Assembly (NCBI GenBank): GCA_900542425.1
Contig: UQNQ01000005.1
Location: 21,895-85,894 of the forward strand
Reading direction: 5' to 3'
Source: an uncultured Eubacteriales bacterium
GTDB taxonomy: Bacteria > Bacillota > Clostridia > Oscillospirales > CAG-272
DNA: 64,000 nt
In this document: positions 27,820 through 35,986 of the stretch, one piece after another
How positions within the stretch are numbered: position 1 is the first letter of the stretch
How the letters are laid out: each line of letters starts with the position of its first letter
Notes under the pieces: model-generated
Seen by the model: only the letters and a program-made list of their open reading frames with translations
Databases searched by the model: none
What the model was told of the DNA's origin: nothing
Position numbers and translations under genes: made by a program

Positions 27820-28149
27820 ATGTCGGCAGGAGAATATCTGATTGCGATTTTTCTTGGAATGGCGGCGGTTTACGGACTGTATATGTTATTGAATGCGCTT
27901 GCTTCTGGATTTGGCAGAAAAGAGTTGAAGCGTTCCGGTGTTTCTTCAGAGGAGAACGGTGCGATCAACATCTATGCAAATGCGGAAAGTCTTGAATATT
28001 ATATTCGATGCGCACTGATGTCGGCAAGTCTCGAAAAAATACAGATTGTAGTCAACATCCGCAGGAACGATATCAGCCGGGATGAAATGATCGATATCAC
28101 CGAACGGCTTGGAAGAACGCATAAGAATCTTACATACCGACTGATTTAA
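27820..28149 (+). CDS. Small protein with one membrane helix, unknown
   Basis: This 109-residue protein starts at the ATG preceded by AAGGGGG. Residues 5-24 form a membrane helix. The rest is a small cytoplasmic alpha/beta domain (NIYANAESLEYYIRCALMS, then IQIVVNI). I do not recognise a family. It lies 39 bp before recD2 on the same strand and may share its transcript. The fixed spacing suggests a link but no function can be named. Confidence 0.7.
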   Translation: MSAGEYLIAIFLGMAAVYGLYMLLNALASGFGRKELKRSGVSSEENGAINIYANAESLEYYIRCALMSASLEKIQIVVNIRRNDISRDEMIDITERLGRTHKNLTYRLI

Positions 28150-28188
28150 ACGGAGCAGAGCCGGCTTTCGGCGGAACGGAGCTTGAAG

Positions 28189-30402
28189 ATGGATAAGAAC
28201 GGACGTGCCGATCTTCTTTCCATAGAGGGGATCGTCGAAAAAATCATATATCAAAATGAGGAAAACGGCTATACGGTCTGTGAACTGACGACGCCCTCAG
28301 ACGAGAGTTTTGTGCTGGTTGGTGCAATGCCGTATCTTTGTGAAGGTGAATCCATTGACGCGCTTGGAAACTGGACGACGCATCCCTCTTTTGGAAGGCA
28401 GTTCAGGGTTGAATTCTATGAAAAGCAGCTTCCGGCAACAGCAGCGACCATTTTAAAATATCTGTCATCCGGCGCGATTCGCGGGATCGGTCCGGCTACG
28501 GCAAAAAAAATTGTGGATCAATATGGGGAAGAAACCCTTGATGTTTTGGAAAATCATCCTGAGTGGCTTGCGGATATTCCCGGAATTTCGCGCCGGAAAG
28601 CGAAGGAGTTGGGGGAGATTTTCCGCACACAATTCGGAATGCGCCGTGTAATGCTGTTTTTCAGTCCATATCTGAGTCCATCCGCAGCGATCAAGGTATA
28701 TCAGAAATGGGGTTCCGGAGCAGTGGAGATTGTTCGGCAGAATCCTTATCTTTTATGTCAAGAGCATGGAATAGGCTTTGAAAAAGCCGATATGATTGCA
28801 AGGGATCTCGGTATCCGTGAAAATTCAGAGGAACGGATTGGAGCGGGACTTGCCTTTGTTCTGTCTTATAATATGAATCAGAACGGTCATGTTTATGTTC
28901 CGCAGGACAAGCTGCTTCAAGCTGCCGTGAGCTTGCTTTCCTGTACGGAAAATGAAGCGGAGGATGAACTGGCAAGACAGGTAATGAAAGAAAATTTGCG
29001 GGCTGTGAAAATCGGAGGCAGAAATTGTATCTATCTTCCGCGCGCGTTTGAGGCAGAAAAATATATTTGCGCGAAAATGGATGCGCTGGAAACAACGAAT
29101 CATATTTCAGATGCGGACAACCTGAATTTTTTAATTGAGAAAGCCGAACTTGAGAATGATATCCGATATGAGCGTCTTCAAAAAAAAGCAATTGCGGATG
29201 CGGTGAAAAACTCGGTGTTTATTCTTACGGGCGGACCCGGAACCGGTAAAACGACAGTCGTTCGTGCGATTATCCGGATTTTTGAAAGCATGGGGCTGAA
29301 AATTGCGCTTGCCACACCGACCGGAAGAGCAGCAAAACGACTTTCGGAGGTGACGGGAATGGAGGCGAAAACCATTCACCGTATGCTGGAAATGGATTTT
29401 TCCTCTGAGACGGGAGCCCGATTTCGCAGGGATGAAAACAGCTTGCTGGAAGAAGACGTCATTTTAGTTGATGAAGCCTCCATGATTGATTTATTCCTAA
29501 TGGAAGCGCTTCTGCGTGCTATGCGTCCCGGTACGAGACTGATTATGATCGGGGATGCCAATCAGCTCCCTCCCGTAGGTGCCGGCTATGTATTTCGTGA
29601 CATCATTGCAAGTGATCGATTCTCCACCGTTGAATTGACGCATATTTTTCGTCAGGCGAGTGAAAGTCTGATTGTTACAAACGCCCATTTAATCAATCAG
29701 GGAGAGCATATTGAGCTTACCAAAAAAGACGGGGATTTTTTTTATCTGCCCTGTACCGATGAAGAAATGACGTCAAAGATGATTGCGGGGTTATGCAAAT
29801 CCCGTCTGCCGCGTGCTTATGGGGTAAGCGTTTATGACGGTATTCAGGTGATTACTCCTTCCCGTAAGGGTCAGAACGGAACGGAGTATCTTAACGGTAT
29901 TCTTCAGGCAGCGATGAATCCCGCGTCGGAAAGTAAGCGGGAAAAGAAATTTCGGGATATTGTTTTTCGTGAGGGCGATAAAGTGATGCAAACACGAAAT
30001 AACTATGATATTCCATGGAAGAAAAACGGCGCAGATGGATTCGGTGTCTTCAATGGAGATATCGGCATCATTCGGGAAATCGATCTTATGGGTCAAATCA
30101 TACGTATTGATTTTGACGGACGTATTGCGGAATATGATTTTTCGATGGAGGAAGAACTGGAACTTGCATATGCCATTACCGTTCACAAAAGTCAGGGCAG
30201 TGAATATCCGATTGTTATTTTTCCTCTTTATCGCTATACGGCAAAGCTTTTAACGAGAAATCTTTTTTATACGGCAATCACGCGTGCACAGCAGATGGTA
30301 ATCCTTGTCGGAGATGGAGAAGTTGCAAACCGTATGATTGATAACAACAGGCAGACAAAACGTTATACAGGCCTTGGCTATTGGTTAACACAGTATGATT
30401 GA
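28189..30402 (+). CDS. recD2: RecD2-type ATP-dependent DNA helicase (YrrC-like)
   Basis: The 737-residue helicase has an N-terminal OB-like segment, helix-hairpin-helix units near residues 90-140 (IRGIGPATAKKIV, LADIPGISRRKAKEL), Walker A GGPGTGKTTV near residue 350, VDEASMID (motif II), GDANQLPPVGAG (motif III) and TVHKSQGSEYPIV (motif V). It unwinds 5'-3' without RecBC. ATG 28189 has GGAG seven bases before it; a TTG six bases earlier is less likely. The comF gene overlaps its end by 8 bp. Confidence 0.95.
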   Translation: MDKNGRADLLSIEGIVEKIIYQNEENGYTVCELTTPSDESFVLVGAMPYLCEGESIDALGNWTTHPSFGRQFRVEFYEKQLPATAATILKYLSSGAIRGIGPATAKKIVDQYGEETLDVLENHPEWLADIPGISRRKAKELGEIFRTQFGMRRVMLFFSPYLSPSAAIKVYQKWGSGAVEIVRQNPYLLCQEHGIGFEKADMIARDLGIRENSEERIGAGLAFVLSYNMNQNGHVYVPQDKLLQAAVSLLSCTENEAEDELARQVMKENLRAVKIGGRNCIYLPRAFEAEKYICAKMDALETTNHISDADNLNFLIEKAELENDIRYERLQKKAIADAVKNSVFILTGGPGTGKTTVVRAIIRIFESMGLKIALATPTGRAAKRLSEVTGMEAKTIHRMLEMDFSSETGARFRRDENSLLEEDVILVDEASMIDLFLMEALLRAMRPGTRLIMIGDANQLPPVGAGYVFRDIIASDRFSTVELTHIFRQASESLIVTNAHLINQGEHIELTKKDGDFFYLPCTDEEMTSKMIAGLCKSRLPRAYGVSVYDGIQVITPSRKGQNGTEYLNGILQAAMNPASESKREKKFRDIVFREGDKVMQTRNNYDIPWKKNGADGFGVFNGDIGIIREIDLMGQIIRIDFDGRIAEYDFSMEEELELAYAITVHKSQGSEYPIVIFPLYRYTAKLLTRNLFYTAITRAQQMVILVGDGEVANRMIDNNRQTKRYTGLGYWLTQYD

Positions 30403-31171
30403 GTTTTTAAAAGGACTGCTGTTTGTTCGGAAATGTATTTTTTGCGGCGAGGTGTTGACTGAAAAGACGGATTCGGTATTCTGTCCGAAATGCCGTCTTG
30501 AATATGAAAAATTAAAGCGTATTCCGTGCAGGATATGCGGAAAAAAACAGACGCTCTGCCGTTGTATGCCAGAAAACGATAGTGGACTTGCCTGTTCCGC
30601 TGTTCATTTGTTCGAATATGACGACGAATTATCCCGCCGGATTTTATTTTTACTTAAGCGGAAGAATCTGCGTGTGCTCCAGCAGTTTCTTTCCCATGAA
30701 ATCGCCTTTGCGATATCTAGTGCGCTTGGAGACGATGTTTCCCGTTATAGTATTACATTTGCTCCGCGTGCGCCCAAAAGCATCAGAGTTTATGGATTTG
30801 ATCAGGCAAAACGGTTATGCCGCGGTATATCCGGCGCATTGGGGATTCCGATGGTAGAGATCTTCCGTCATAGGCGTTATTCTAAGCAGCAGAAGCGGTT
30901 AAATGCGGAGGCTCGCGGAGAAAATGCACGGAAAAGCTATGAGCTCCATCATGGTTTTGTACAGAAAACAAAGGGTCTGATTATTGTGGACGATGTGATA
31001 ACGACGGGAAGTACGGTAATGACACTTTCCTTGCTCGCAAGGGAGGCAGGATTTTCTGAAATCCTGATTGCGACTGCTGCGCGGACGCCATATTGGAAAA
31101 AAGAAAAAAGAAAGGATTTATCATATGCCTCTTCCGAAAAAAAGTCTGAAAAACAGACTGATGAATTATAA
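30395..31171 (+). CDS. ComF-family phosphoribosyltransferase-like protein
   Basis: The 258-residue protein has a four-Cys zinc site at the N-terminus (CIFCG and CPKC, then CRIC and CRC) and the PRPP-binding motif LIIVDDVITTGSTV near residue 195. ComF proteins support uptake of single-stranded DNA in competence. The gene starts inside the end of recD2 (ATGATTGA overlap), implying translational coupling. Its C-terminus is Lys/Ser-rich and overlaps the start of the next gene by 47 bp. Confidence 0.92.
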   Translation: MIEFLKGLLFVRKCIFCGEVLTEKTDSVFCPKCRLEYEKLKRIPCRICGKKQTLCRCMPENDSGLACSAVHLFEYDDELSRRILFLLKRKNLRVLQQFLSHEIAFAISSALGDDVSRYSITFAPRAPKSIRVYGFDQAKRLCRGISGALGIPMVEIFRHRRYSKQQKRLNAEARGENARKSYELHHGFVQKTKGLIIVDDVITTGSTVMTLSLLAREAGFSEILIATAARTPYWKKEKRKDLSYASSEKKSEKQTDEL

Positions 31172-31931
31172 GTATTATTATACCTATGGTTTATTCGATA
31201 TCGTGAGAAAACGGGAAAAATCCATGATAACGGAATTTTCACCGGAAAATCTTCATACTGTCGCTGTCTGCGACAGAGAACGCTGTGACTCTCTGCTGCT
31301 TGTCAGTTCAGCGTTTCCTGTCACAGAGGACAAACAAGAGGCGGAGGAATTGGCCCTTCTTGATGAGAAAAATTTTGCGTCAAAGGAAATCATCGAGCCT
31401 TTGCGCGCTTTGATTTCTGCCTGTGAAGCATCTTGCGGTGAAAAAATACTGTTTACAAGCGTTTATCGGACATTGGCATTCCAATCCTCGATTTATGGCG
31501 TGAATCCATTTGCGGCAAAACCGGGAGAAAGCGAGCATCATTCAGGACTTGCCGCAGACATTAAAGTGGATGGATATGCTCAGCGCCGCTTTATTATGTC
31601 GAAGACCGGAAAATGGATGGCGAAACATTCATATCGCTATGGTTTTATTATCCGGTATCCTTTGTGGGCAGAAAAGAGAACCGGCGTGGATTATGAGCCC
31701 TGGCATCTGCGTTACGTGGGAATTCCGCATGCAGAATTGATTTACCGGCAGAAAATCACATTGGAAGAATATTTGGAACAATTGATCCCAGGAAGTTTTT
31801 ATCGATTTGGCCAATGGGTGATTTCCCGTCAAACCGGGGAGTCCTTGGTTATGCCGAAAAATACGGAGGAGCTCCGGTATTCGGCGGACAGCCGCGGCGG
31901 CTGGATTATTTGGGGAAGAGAATATAGGTAA
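31125..31931 (+). CDS. VanY-type D-Ala-D-Ala carboxypeptidase (M15B) without visible signal peptide
   Basis: The 268-residue protein carries the M15 motifs SVYRTLAFQSS, SEHHSGLAADIKV (zinc His and Asp) and EPWHLRYVG. It is related to the protein at 1626-2738. AAAGGA lies before the ATG at 31125, inside the end of comF. No signal peptide or membrane helix is seen at the N-terminus, so export is uncertain: it may be cytoplasmic, leaderless, or start differently. Two terminators follow. Confidence 0.85.
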   Translation: MPLPKKSLKNRLMNYKYYYTYGLFDIVRKREKSMITEFSPENLHTVAVCDRERCDSLLLVSSAFPVTEDKQEAEELALLDEKNFASKEIIEPLRALISACEASCGEKILFTSVYRTLAFQSSIYGVNPFAAKPGESEHHSGLAADIKVDGYAQRRFIMSKTGKWMAKHSYRYGFIIRYPLWAEKRTGVDYEPWHLRYVGIPHAELIYRQKITLEEYLEQLIPGSFYRFGQWVISRQTGESLVMPKNTEELRYSADSRGGWIIWGREYR

Positions 31932-31988
31932 CGTCAGCTTGCCCAGCGCGTTTTCTTTGCTGATTTCATATCTATTGTTAAAAAGAAA

Positions 31989-32025
31989 AACAAGCTTGGT
32001 TTTATCGCAGAAGCTTGTTTTTTTG
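31989..32025 (+). terminator. Terminator of the comF-M15 unit
   Basis: AACAAGCTT pairs with AAGCTTGTT, followed by T5. Confidence 0.85.
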
Positions 32026-32082
32026 ATTGAAAAATGATATTATTTTATTTATCCTTTTGAAACAGATGATTTGCTGCTATGG

Positions 32083-32118
32083 AAAAAGGGACCTCCGATA
32101 TTTCGGAGGTCCCTTTTT
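32083..32118. terminator. Bidirectional terminator
   Basis: AAAAAGGGACCTCCGA pairs fully with TCGGAGGTCCCTTTTT around a 4-base loop. It ends transcription from both sides. Confidence 0.92.
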
Positions 32119-32169
32119 GGAAATATATAAAAAATGGAGATTCTAAAGAGCTTCGTATAGAAGTCTACT

Positions 32170-32493
32170 TTACAGAATGATAAGTAAAACTGCCGAAAGA
32201 ATGAGGAAGCAGGAAACAGTCCCGATCATGTTTGCTTTCCGGAGCTTTTCAGAACGACGGAAAAACCTGCGGATACAAAAGGAAAATACCGCATAGAAGC
32301 TATCAAGCAGAAAGGCGATCGGGGAGAGCAACGCCAATAGAACGGAAAGAAGCCATTTTTTTGTCTGTCTGTTTTTTTTGCGTGCTGAGATGGCAGCCTT
32401 TTTTGGATGCTGTGACATAGGATGGGCCGGACCTTCCACAATGTATGAATATACATGACAGCCTTCTATTATTTGAAAATCATAATGTTCCAT
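32170..32493 (-). CDS. Small membrane protein divergent from the S24 repressor
   Basis: This 107-residue protein has a polar N-terminus, a basic stretch (residues 31-46), a membrane helix at about 47-75 with a FYAVFSFCIRRFFRR edge, and a second helix at 90-107. AGAGG lies before the ATG. No family is recognised. Its consensus promoter and the operator copy at the transcript start suggest it is controlled by the repressor across the divergent region. Confidence 0.75.
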   Translation of the reverse strand: MEHYDFQIIEGCHVYSYIVEGPAHPMSQHPKKAAISARKKNRQTKKWLLSVLLALLSPIAFLLDSFYAVFSFCIRRFFRRSEKLRKANMIGTVSCFLILSAVLLIIL

Positions 32494-32510
32494 CTGAGTA
32501 CCTCTGAAAA

Positions 32511-32530
32511 ATTACCGTTAAGTATGATTT
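32511..32530 (+). repeat. Operator-like repeat, copy 1
   Basis: The 20-bp sequence attaccgttaagtatgattt starts the array. It lies at about +2 to +21 of the minus-strand transcript of the small membrane protein. Confidence 0.7.
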
Positions 32531-32538
32531 CTGATTTT

Positions 32539-32567
32539 ATTATACATCCTTTCAAGGTAATTGTCAA
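32539..32567 (-). promoter_or_regulatory. Promoter of the small membrane protein gene
   Basis: Minus strand: -35 TTGACA (32567-32562), 17-bp spacer, -10 TATAAT (32544-32539). Both boxes are perfect. Confidence 0.85.
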
Positions 32568-32585
32568 GAGGAATTGAAAAAATAT

Positions 32586-32605
32586 TTTACCGTTTGATAT
32601 AATTA
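32586..32605 (+). repeat. Operator-like repeat, copy 2
   Basis: The sequence tttaccgtttgatataatta matches copies 1 and 3 at most positions. It lies just upstream of the repressor promoter. Confidence 0.6.
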
Positions 32606-32619
32606 TTTTAAAAAATCAC

Positions 32620-32648
32620 TTTACAAAATCATTTTTATGTGATAAGAT
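32620..32648 (+). promoter_or_regulatory. Promoter of the S24 repressor gene
   Basis: TTTACA (32620-32625), a 17-bp spacer and TAAGAT (32643-32648). The predicted start falls within operator copy 3. Confidence 0.75.
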
Positions 32649-32668
32649 ATTACCGTGAAGTATAATTT
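32649..32668 (+). repeat. Operator-like repeat, copy 3
   Basis: The sequence attaccgtgaagtataattt differs from copy 1 at two positions and covers the transcription start of the repressor gene, consistent with autorepression. Confidence 0.7.
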
Positions 32669-32682
32669 CGGAGGTGTGTGCG

Positions 32683-33402
32683 GTGGAATGGCTTGAAAAT
32701 ATAAAAAGACTGAAGAAAGAAAAAGGGTTTACCAATGAATCTCTTTCCGAAAAGTCGGGAATATCGATTGGAACGCTTAATAAGCTTTTGAGCGGCGCTA
32801 CAACAGATCCCAAACTTTCTACTCTGCTTCCGCTTGCAGATGCCTTAAACTGTTCTTTGGATGAACTTATCGGATGTAAAAAAGACCGGAATGTTTTTTT
32901 GTCAGAAGAGCTTTCCCGGAAATATCATGCTTTGGATGCTTCGGGACGTGAGACGGTGGATTATTTGATCCGGAAGGAATATGATCGTATGACAAAGGAA
33001 CGGATAGGACAACCGTATTCGCTGGAAACACCGCCTGTTCGCCGCCTGAGGCTTTATGACGTCGCGGTTTCCGCCGGGACCGGCTCTTATTTGTCCGGAG
33101 ATGATTACAGTGAAATTGCCGTATATTCCAATGAAAAAACCGAGGCGGCGGATTTTGCGGTGAGGGTATATGGAGACAGCATGATGCCAAGATATGAAGA
33201 TGGAGATATTCTTCTGGTTGCCAAATCGGATGAAATTGATAAGGGTGAATTGGGAATCTTTTTGCTCAATGGCGAGGGATATTTTAAAAAGTACGGCGGT
33301 GACAGGCTGATTTCCTTAAATCCTGCATATCGTGATATCGTTTTGAACGATCATGATGAAATCATTTGCTTCGGCAAGGTAATTGGTAGACTGAAAAAAT
33401 AA
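32683..33402 (+). CDS. XRE-type repressor with S24 (LexA/CI-like) autocleavage domain
   Basis: The 239-residue protein has an HTH_3 domain (residues 4-62; NESLSEKSGISIGTLNKLLSG is the helix-turn-helix in two parts) and a C-terminal S24 peptidase domain. The Ala131-Gly132 cleavage pair (SAGTG), Ser166 in GDSMMP and Lys202/203 in YFKKY fit RecA-stimulated self-cleavage. The start is GTG 32683, since GGAGG lies 8 bases upstream. Such proteins act as lysogeny or stress repressors; no phage genes flank it. It is divergent from a small membrane protein with shared operator-like sites. Confidence 0.9.
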   Translation: MEWLENIKRLKKEKGFTNESLSEKSGISIGTLNKLLSGATTDPKLSTLLPLADALNCSLDELIGCKKDRNVFLSEELSRKYHALDASGRETVDYLIRKEYDRMTKERIGQPYSLETPPVRRLRLYDVAVSAGTGSYLSGDDYSEIAVYSNEKTEAADFAVRVYGDSMMPRYEDGDILLVAKSDEIDKGELGIFLLNGEGYFKKYGGDRLISLNPAYRDIVLNDHDEIICFGKVIGRLKK

Positions 33403-33422
33403 ATAAGAGACAGGTAAAAAAG

Positions 33423-33449
33423 AAAAGACGGATAAAAATCCGTCTTTTT
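33423..33449. terminator. Bidirectional terminator between repressor and rubrerythrin genes
   Basis: AAAAGACGGAT pairs with ATCCGTCTTTT across AAAA. Confidence 0.9.
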
Positions 33450-33451
33450 CT

Positions 33452-33991
33452 TTAATAATTTTCAGCTTTTACTTGGAAATAACTTTGCGGATGTGAGCAT
33501 ACAGGACAAATTTCGGGAGCTTTTTTGCCTACGACAATATGTCCGCAGTTAGAGCACTGCCAGATAACATCTCCATCTTTGGAAAATACAAGTCCACCTT
33601 CCATATTGGCGATCAGCTTGCGGTAGCGTTCTTCATGCTCTTTCTCAATTTTGCCGACAGCTTCAAAAAGATAGGCAATGTGATCAAAACCCTCTTCTCT
33701 GGCTTCCTTGGCAAACTTGTCGTACATATCGGTCCATTCGTAATTCTCACCGGCTGCCGCATCCTTTAGGTTGTCGAGTGTTGCCGGCATCTCACCGTCG
33801 TGCAACAGTTTAAACCAGATTTTGGCATGCTCCTTTTCGTTGTCCGCAGTTTCCTCGAAAATTTTCCCGATCTGGACATATCCGTCTTTCTTTGCTTTAG
33901 AAGCATAGTAGGTGTATTTGTTTCTTGCCTGCGACTCGCCGGCAAATGCTGCCATGAGATTCGCTTCAGTTCTTGAACCTTTGAGATCCAT
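33452..33991 (-). CDS. rbr: Rubrerythrin
   Basis: The 179-residue protein has the ferritin-like di-iron domain with repeated ExxH units (NEKEHAKIW near residue 50 and EKEHEERY near 118) and a C-terminal rubredoxin-type site with CSNCG and CPVC. It reduces hydrogen peroxide in anaerobes. AAAGGAG precedes the ATG. The promoter overlaps the end of the upstream gene. Confidence 0.97.
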   Translation of the reverse strand: MDLKGSRTEANLMAAFAGESQARNKYTYYASKAKKDGYVQIGKIFEETADNEKEHAKIWFKLLHDGEMPATLDNLKDAAAGENYEWTDMYDKFAKEAREEGFDHIAYLFEAVGKIEKEHEERYRKLIANMEGGLVFSKDGDVIWQCSNCGHIVVGKKAPEICPVCSHPQSYFQVKAENY

Positions 33992-34052
33992 TTTTCATTC
34001 TCCTTTCTTTTTTGTCATAGCACGGCAGAAAGCTCTGTCGTTTTGTAACAAT

Positions 34053-34081
34053 AGTTTACTACAAATAACAAAATAAGTCAA
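34053..34081 (-). promoter_or_regulatory. Promoter of the rubrerythrin gene
   Basis: Minus strand: TTGACT (34081-34076), 17-bp spacer, TAAACT (34058-34053). The -35 overlaps the stop region of the lyase-like gene. Confidence 0.7.
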
Positions 34082-35757
34082 TAGAGCGTTTTTACATAAA
34101 TTTCCACTGTCGAGCGTTGCGGGGTAGTTGCCGTCATCGCAAGAGTGGTCATCTTTTCATCGGCAGGAAATGCACCGCGCATATGCTCGGCATAGGTGTG
34201 TTCACAAAAACCGCCTTTGATTTCAATATATCTGCGTGTGTCAAGGAAATATCTTGCGCCGCCTTTTTTGAGGAACAGATAGTCACCGGCTTTTGTATGT
34301 GAGGCAAAACTGTCAGTATCAAGCTTGCCTCCCGGGGTCATGACAAATTCAAGTTTGGTCGGAATCCGTTCACAGCCGGAGGTTTCAATATCCAATACAG
34401 CGCCGTTTTCCTTGATATGAACCGTGATTTCGGTATGAAACTTCTGAATGTTGATGATTTTTCGCTTGGAATGATCCATTCGGCGCCAATCAGAGGTTTC
34501 CGGTTTTTCTTCAAATTGTGAGCGATAGCCGGCGGATTCATCGCAGATAAGACGGAAGCCGTCTTCTGTGGGAACAACTTCTCTTGCACGGAATTGGGAG
34601 TGCGGATCTCCAAAGAAAGAACCGGCATATCGGAGCTGTATGATACTGGAACCGTAATTCATCTGCATGAATACGGGATGCCTGGTTCCGAGCAGTGTGA
34701 TAACAAGATCATTCTCCGGTTTATAAATTCGTGCGATATTGCTTTTGGGAAGAAATTTTGTCTGATCCTTGGAGGGTGCTTTTGATTCGATTTCTTTTTG
34801 TCTTTCCTCCATTTCAGGGAAGAGCAGGAAGAAGGAAAGCAAATCACAGAGATAAATAGAAAGGGAGTTTATCAGATCAAAACGGTCAAGGATGGTGTCC
34901 GCCATATAGGCAAACTCGGGATTTTTATCCCACAGAGCGAGAAGCAGATAAAACGGGTAATATGGTGCGATGCTGTATTTGCCACCCTGATCCCATCTTG
35001 TGGAGTTCAAGGTGTTAACCGTTAAATCCGGTTCAACGAAGCTGAACATCAAATTCAGGTTTCTTCTTGGATATTCAAGATAGCTTTCGTCATTCAGAAA
35101 ATAAGCCATCAATACAAAGGCATGCTCGCAGATGAGATTATAGGAACCTGTGGAGCGTTCGGTGTATTCTCCGTTTTCGTCACAGTCAATGCCTTCCATC
35201 AGAAAACCGTTGATTGTCTCGAGAAATTTCGGATTGTGCGTATATTTATAGGCAATGGCAAGACCGCTGCTGATAACCCAGCGATGGTTGGGTGTATGGA
35301 AGCCAAGCGTTGCCATAGCCTCGCCCATTTTGGAAAGAATGCGAGTATTGATTTCAAACAAGGATTCTTCCAGAGCTGTATGCTCGGAAAACTTTGCAAG
35401 AATTTCTGTTGCGGTAAAATAAGCCTTTACATGGAAACCGGTTTGAGCAGGGTCGTGAAAATTGGTTTCGATCAAATCGACAGAACCGTCTTCGTGAATA
35501 TAGGTCTCATATTTTTCCAATATGGCAACCGCGTATTCGAGAAGCTTTTTGTCATGGTAACGGGGAGAATCCGGCATATAATATCCGAGGATGAGCGACG
35601 GATAAAAACAACCGTAATAGCCGGGATCGTCCAGCCCATTATAAGCGGTACGTTCAAGCGCGGCAGTGTTGGGATCCAGCCGGATTTTACAGAGGTTCAA
35701 TGTTTTCTCAAGGTTTTGAAAAAAATAATCTTTCAGAATTTGACTATGGTTTTTCAT
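34078..35757 (-). CDS. Large protein resembling heparinase II/III-type polysaccharide lyases
   Basis: The 559-residue protein has no signal peptide. The N-terminal two thirds look like an alpha/alpha toroid, with aromatic, His- and Asn-rich helices (NFHDPAQTGFHV, GFHTPNHRWVISSGLA, CEHAFVLMAYF, TRWDQGGKYS). The C-terminal third is beta-rich. This layout recalls heparinase II/III and related lyases or unsaturated-uronate enzymes, but I cannot assign the family with confidence. It may act on host or plant glycan fragments in the cytoplasm. The ATG at 35757 has AGGAG about 12 bases upstream. Confidence 0.6.
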   Translation of the reverse strand: MKNHSQILKDYFFQNLEKTLNLCKIRLDPNTAALERTAYNGLDDPGYYGCFYPSLILGYYMPDSPRYHDKKLLEYAVAILEKYETYIHEDGSVDLIETNFHDPAQTGFHVKAYFTATEILAKFSEHTALEESLFEINTRILSKMGEAMATLGFHTPNHRWVISSGLAIAYKYTHNPKFLETINGFLMEGIDCDENGEYTERSTGSYNLICEHAFVLMAYFLNDESYLEYPRRNLNLMFSFVEPDLTVNTLNSTRWDQGGKYSIAPYYPFYLLLALWDKNPEFAYMADTILDRFDLINSLSIYLCDLLSFFLLFPEMEERQKEIESKAPSKDQTKFLPKSNIARIYKPENDLVITLLGTRHPVFMQMNYGSSIIQLRYAGSFFGDPHSQFRAREVVPTEDGFRLICDESAGYRSQFEEKPETSDWRRMDHSKRKIINIQKFHTEITVHIKENGAVLDIETSGCERIPTKLEFVMTPGGKLDTDSFASHTKAGDYLFLKKGGARYFLDTRRYIEIKGGFCEHTYAEHMRGAFPADEKMTTLAMTATTPQRSTVEIYVKTLY

Positions 35758-35760
35758 TTT

Positions 35761-35770
35761 GTGTATACAC
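35761..35770. repeat. Perfect palindrome in the leader of the lyase-like gene
   Basis: GTGTATACAC lies between the ribosome binding site and the start codon. It may be an operator or a coincidence. Confidence 0.3.
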
Positions 35771-35795
35771 TCCTGATTTTCCTTTTGTCGCGAGC

Positions 35796-35824
35796 ATTCT
35801 ATCACAATCAAATGGATTTGTCAA
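35796..35824 (-). promoter_or_regulatory. Promoter of the lyase-like gene
   Basis: Minus strand: TTGACA (35824-35819), 17-bp spacer, TAGAAT (35801-35796). Confidence 0.8.
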
Positions 35825-35907
35825 TGAAAATATAAACAAAAACATGTATGAAAAACAACAAAGATTATCATTTTAATTGTGCAAATTAAACAAATTCAAA
35901 AAGAGAG

Positions 35908-35926
35908 TTACAAAATAATTTTGTAA
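35908..35926. repeat. Perfect 19-bp palindrome
   Basis: TTACAAAATAATTTTGTAA reads the same on both strands. It lies between the mazF terminator and the lyase promoter, about 85 bp upstream of the -35 box, where an operator could sit. Confidence 0.5.
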
Positions 35927-35932
35927 TATATG

Positions 35933-35970
35933 AAAAAGAGCATCCAACATGGAGCGGATGCTCTTTTTTT
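35933..35970. terminator. Terminator of the mazF gene
   Basis: AAAAAGAGCATCC pairs with GGATGCTCTTTTT around a 10-base loop and is T-rich on both sides. Confidence 0.9.
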
Positions 35971-35986
35971 GCGGCAGCGATTGCCG

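Noticed and set aside
32683..33402. Prophage remnant around the S24 repressor
   Set aside because: No integrase, structural gene or attachment site is visible on either side.
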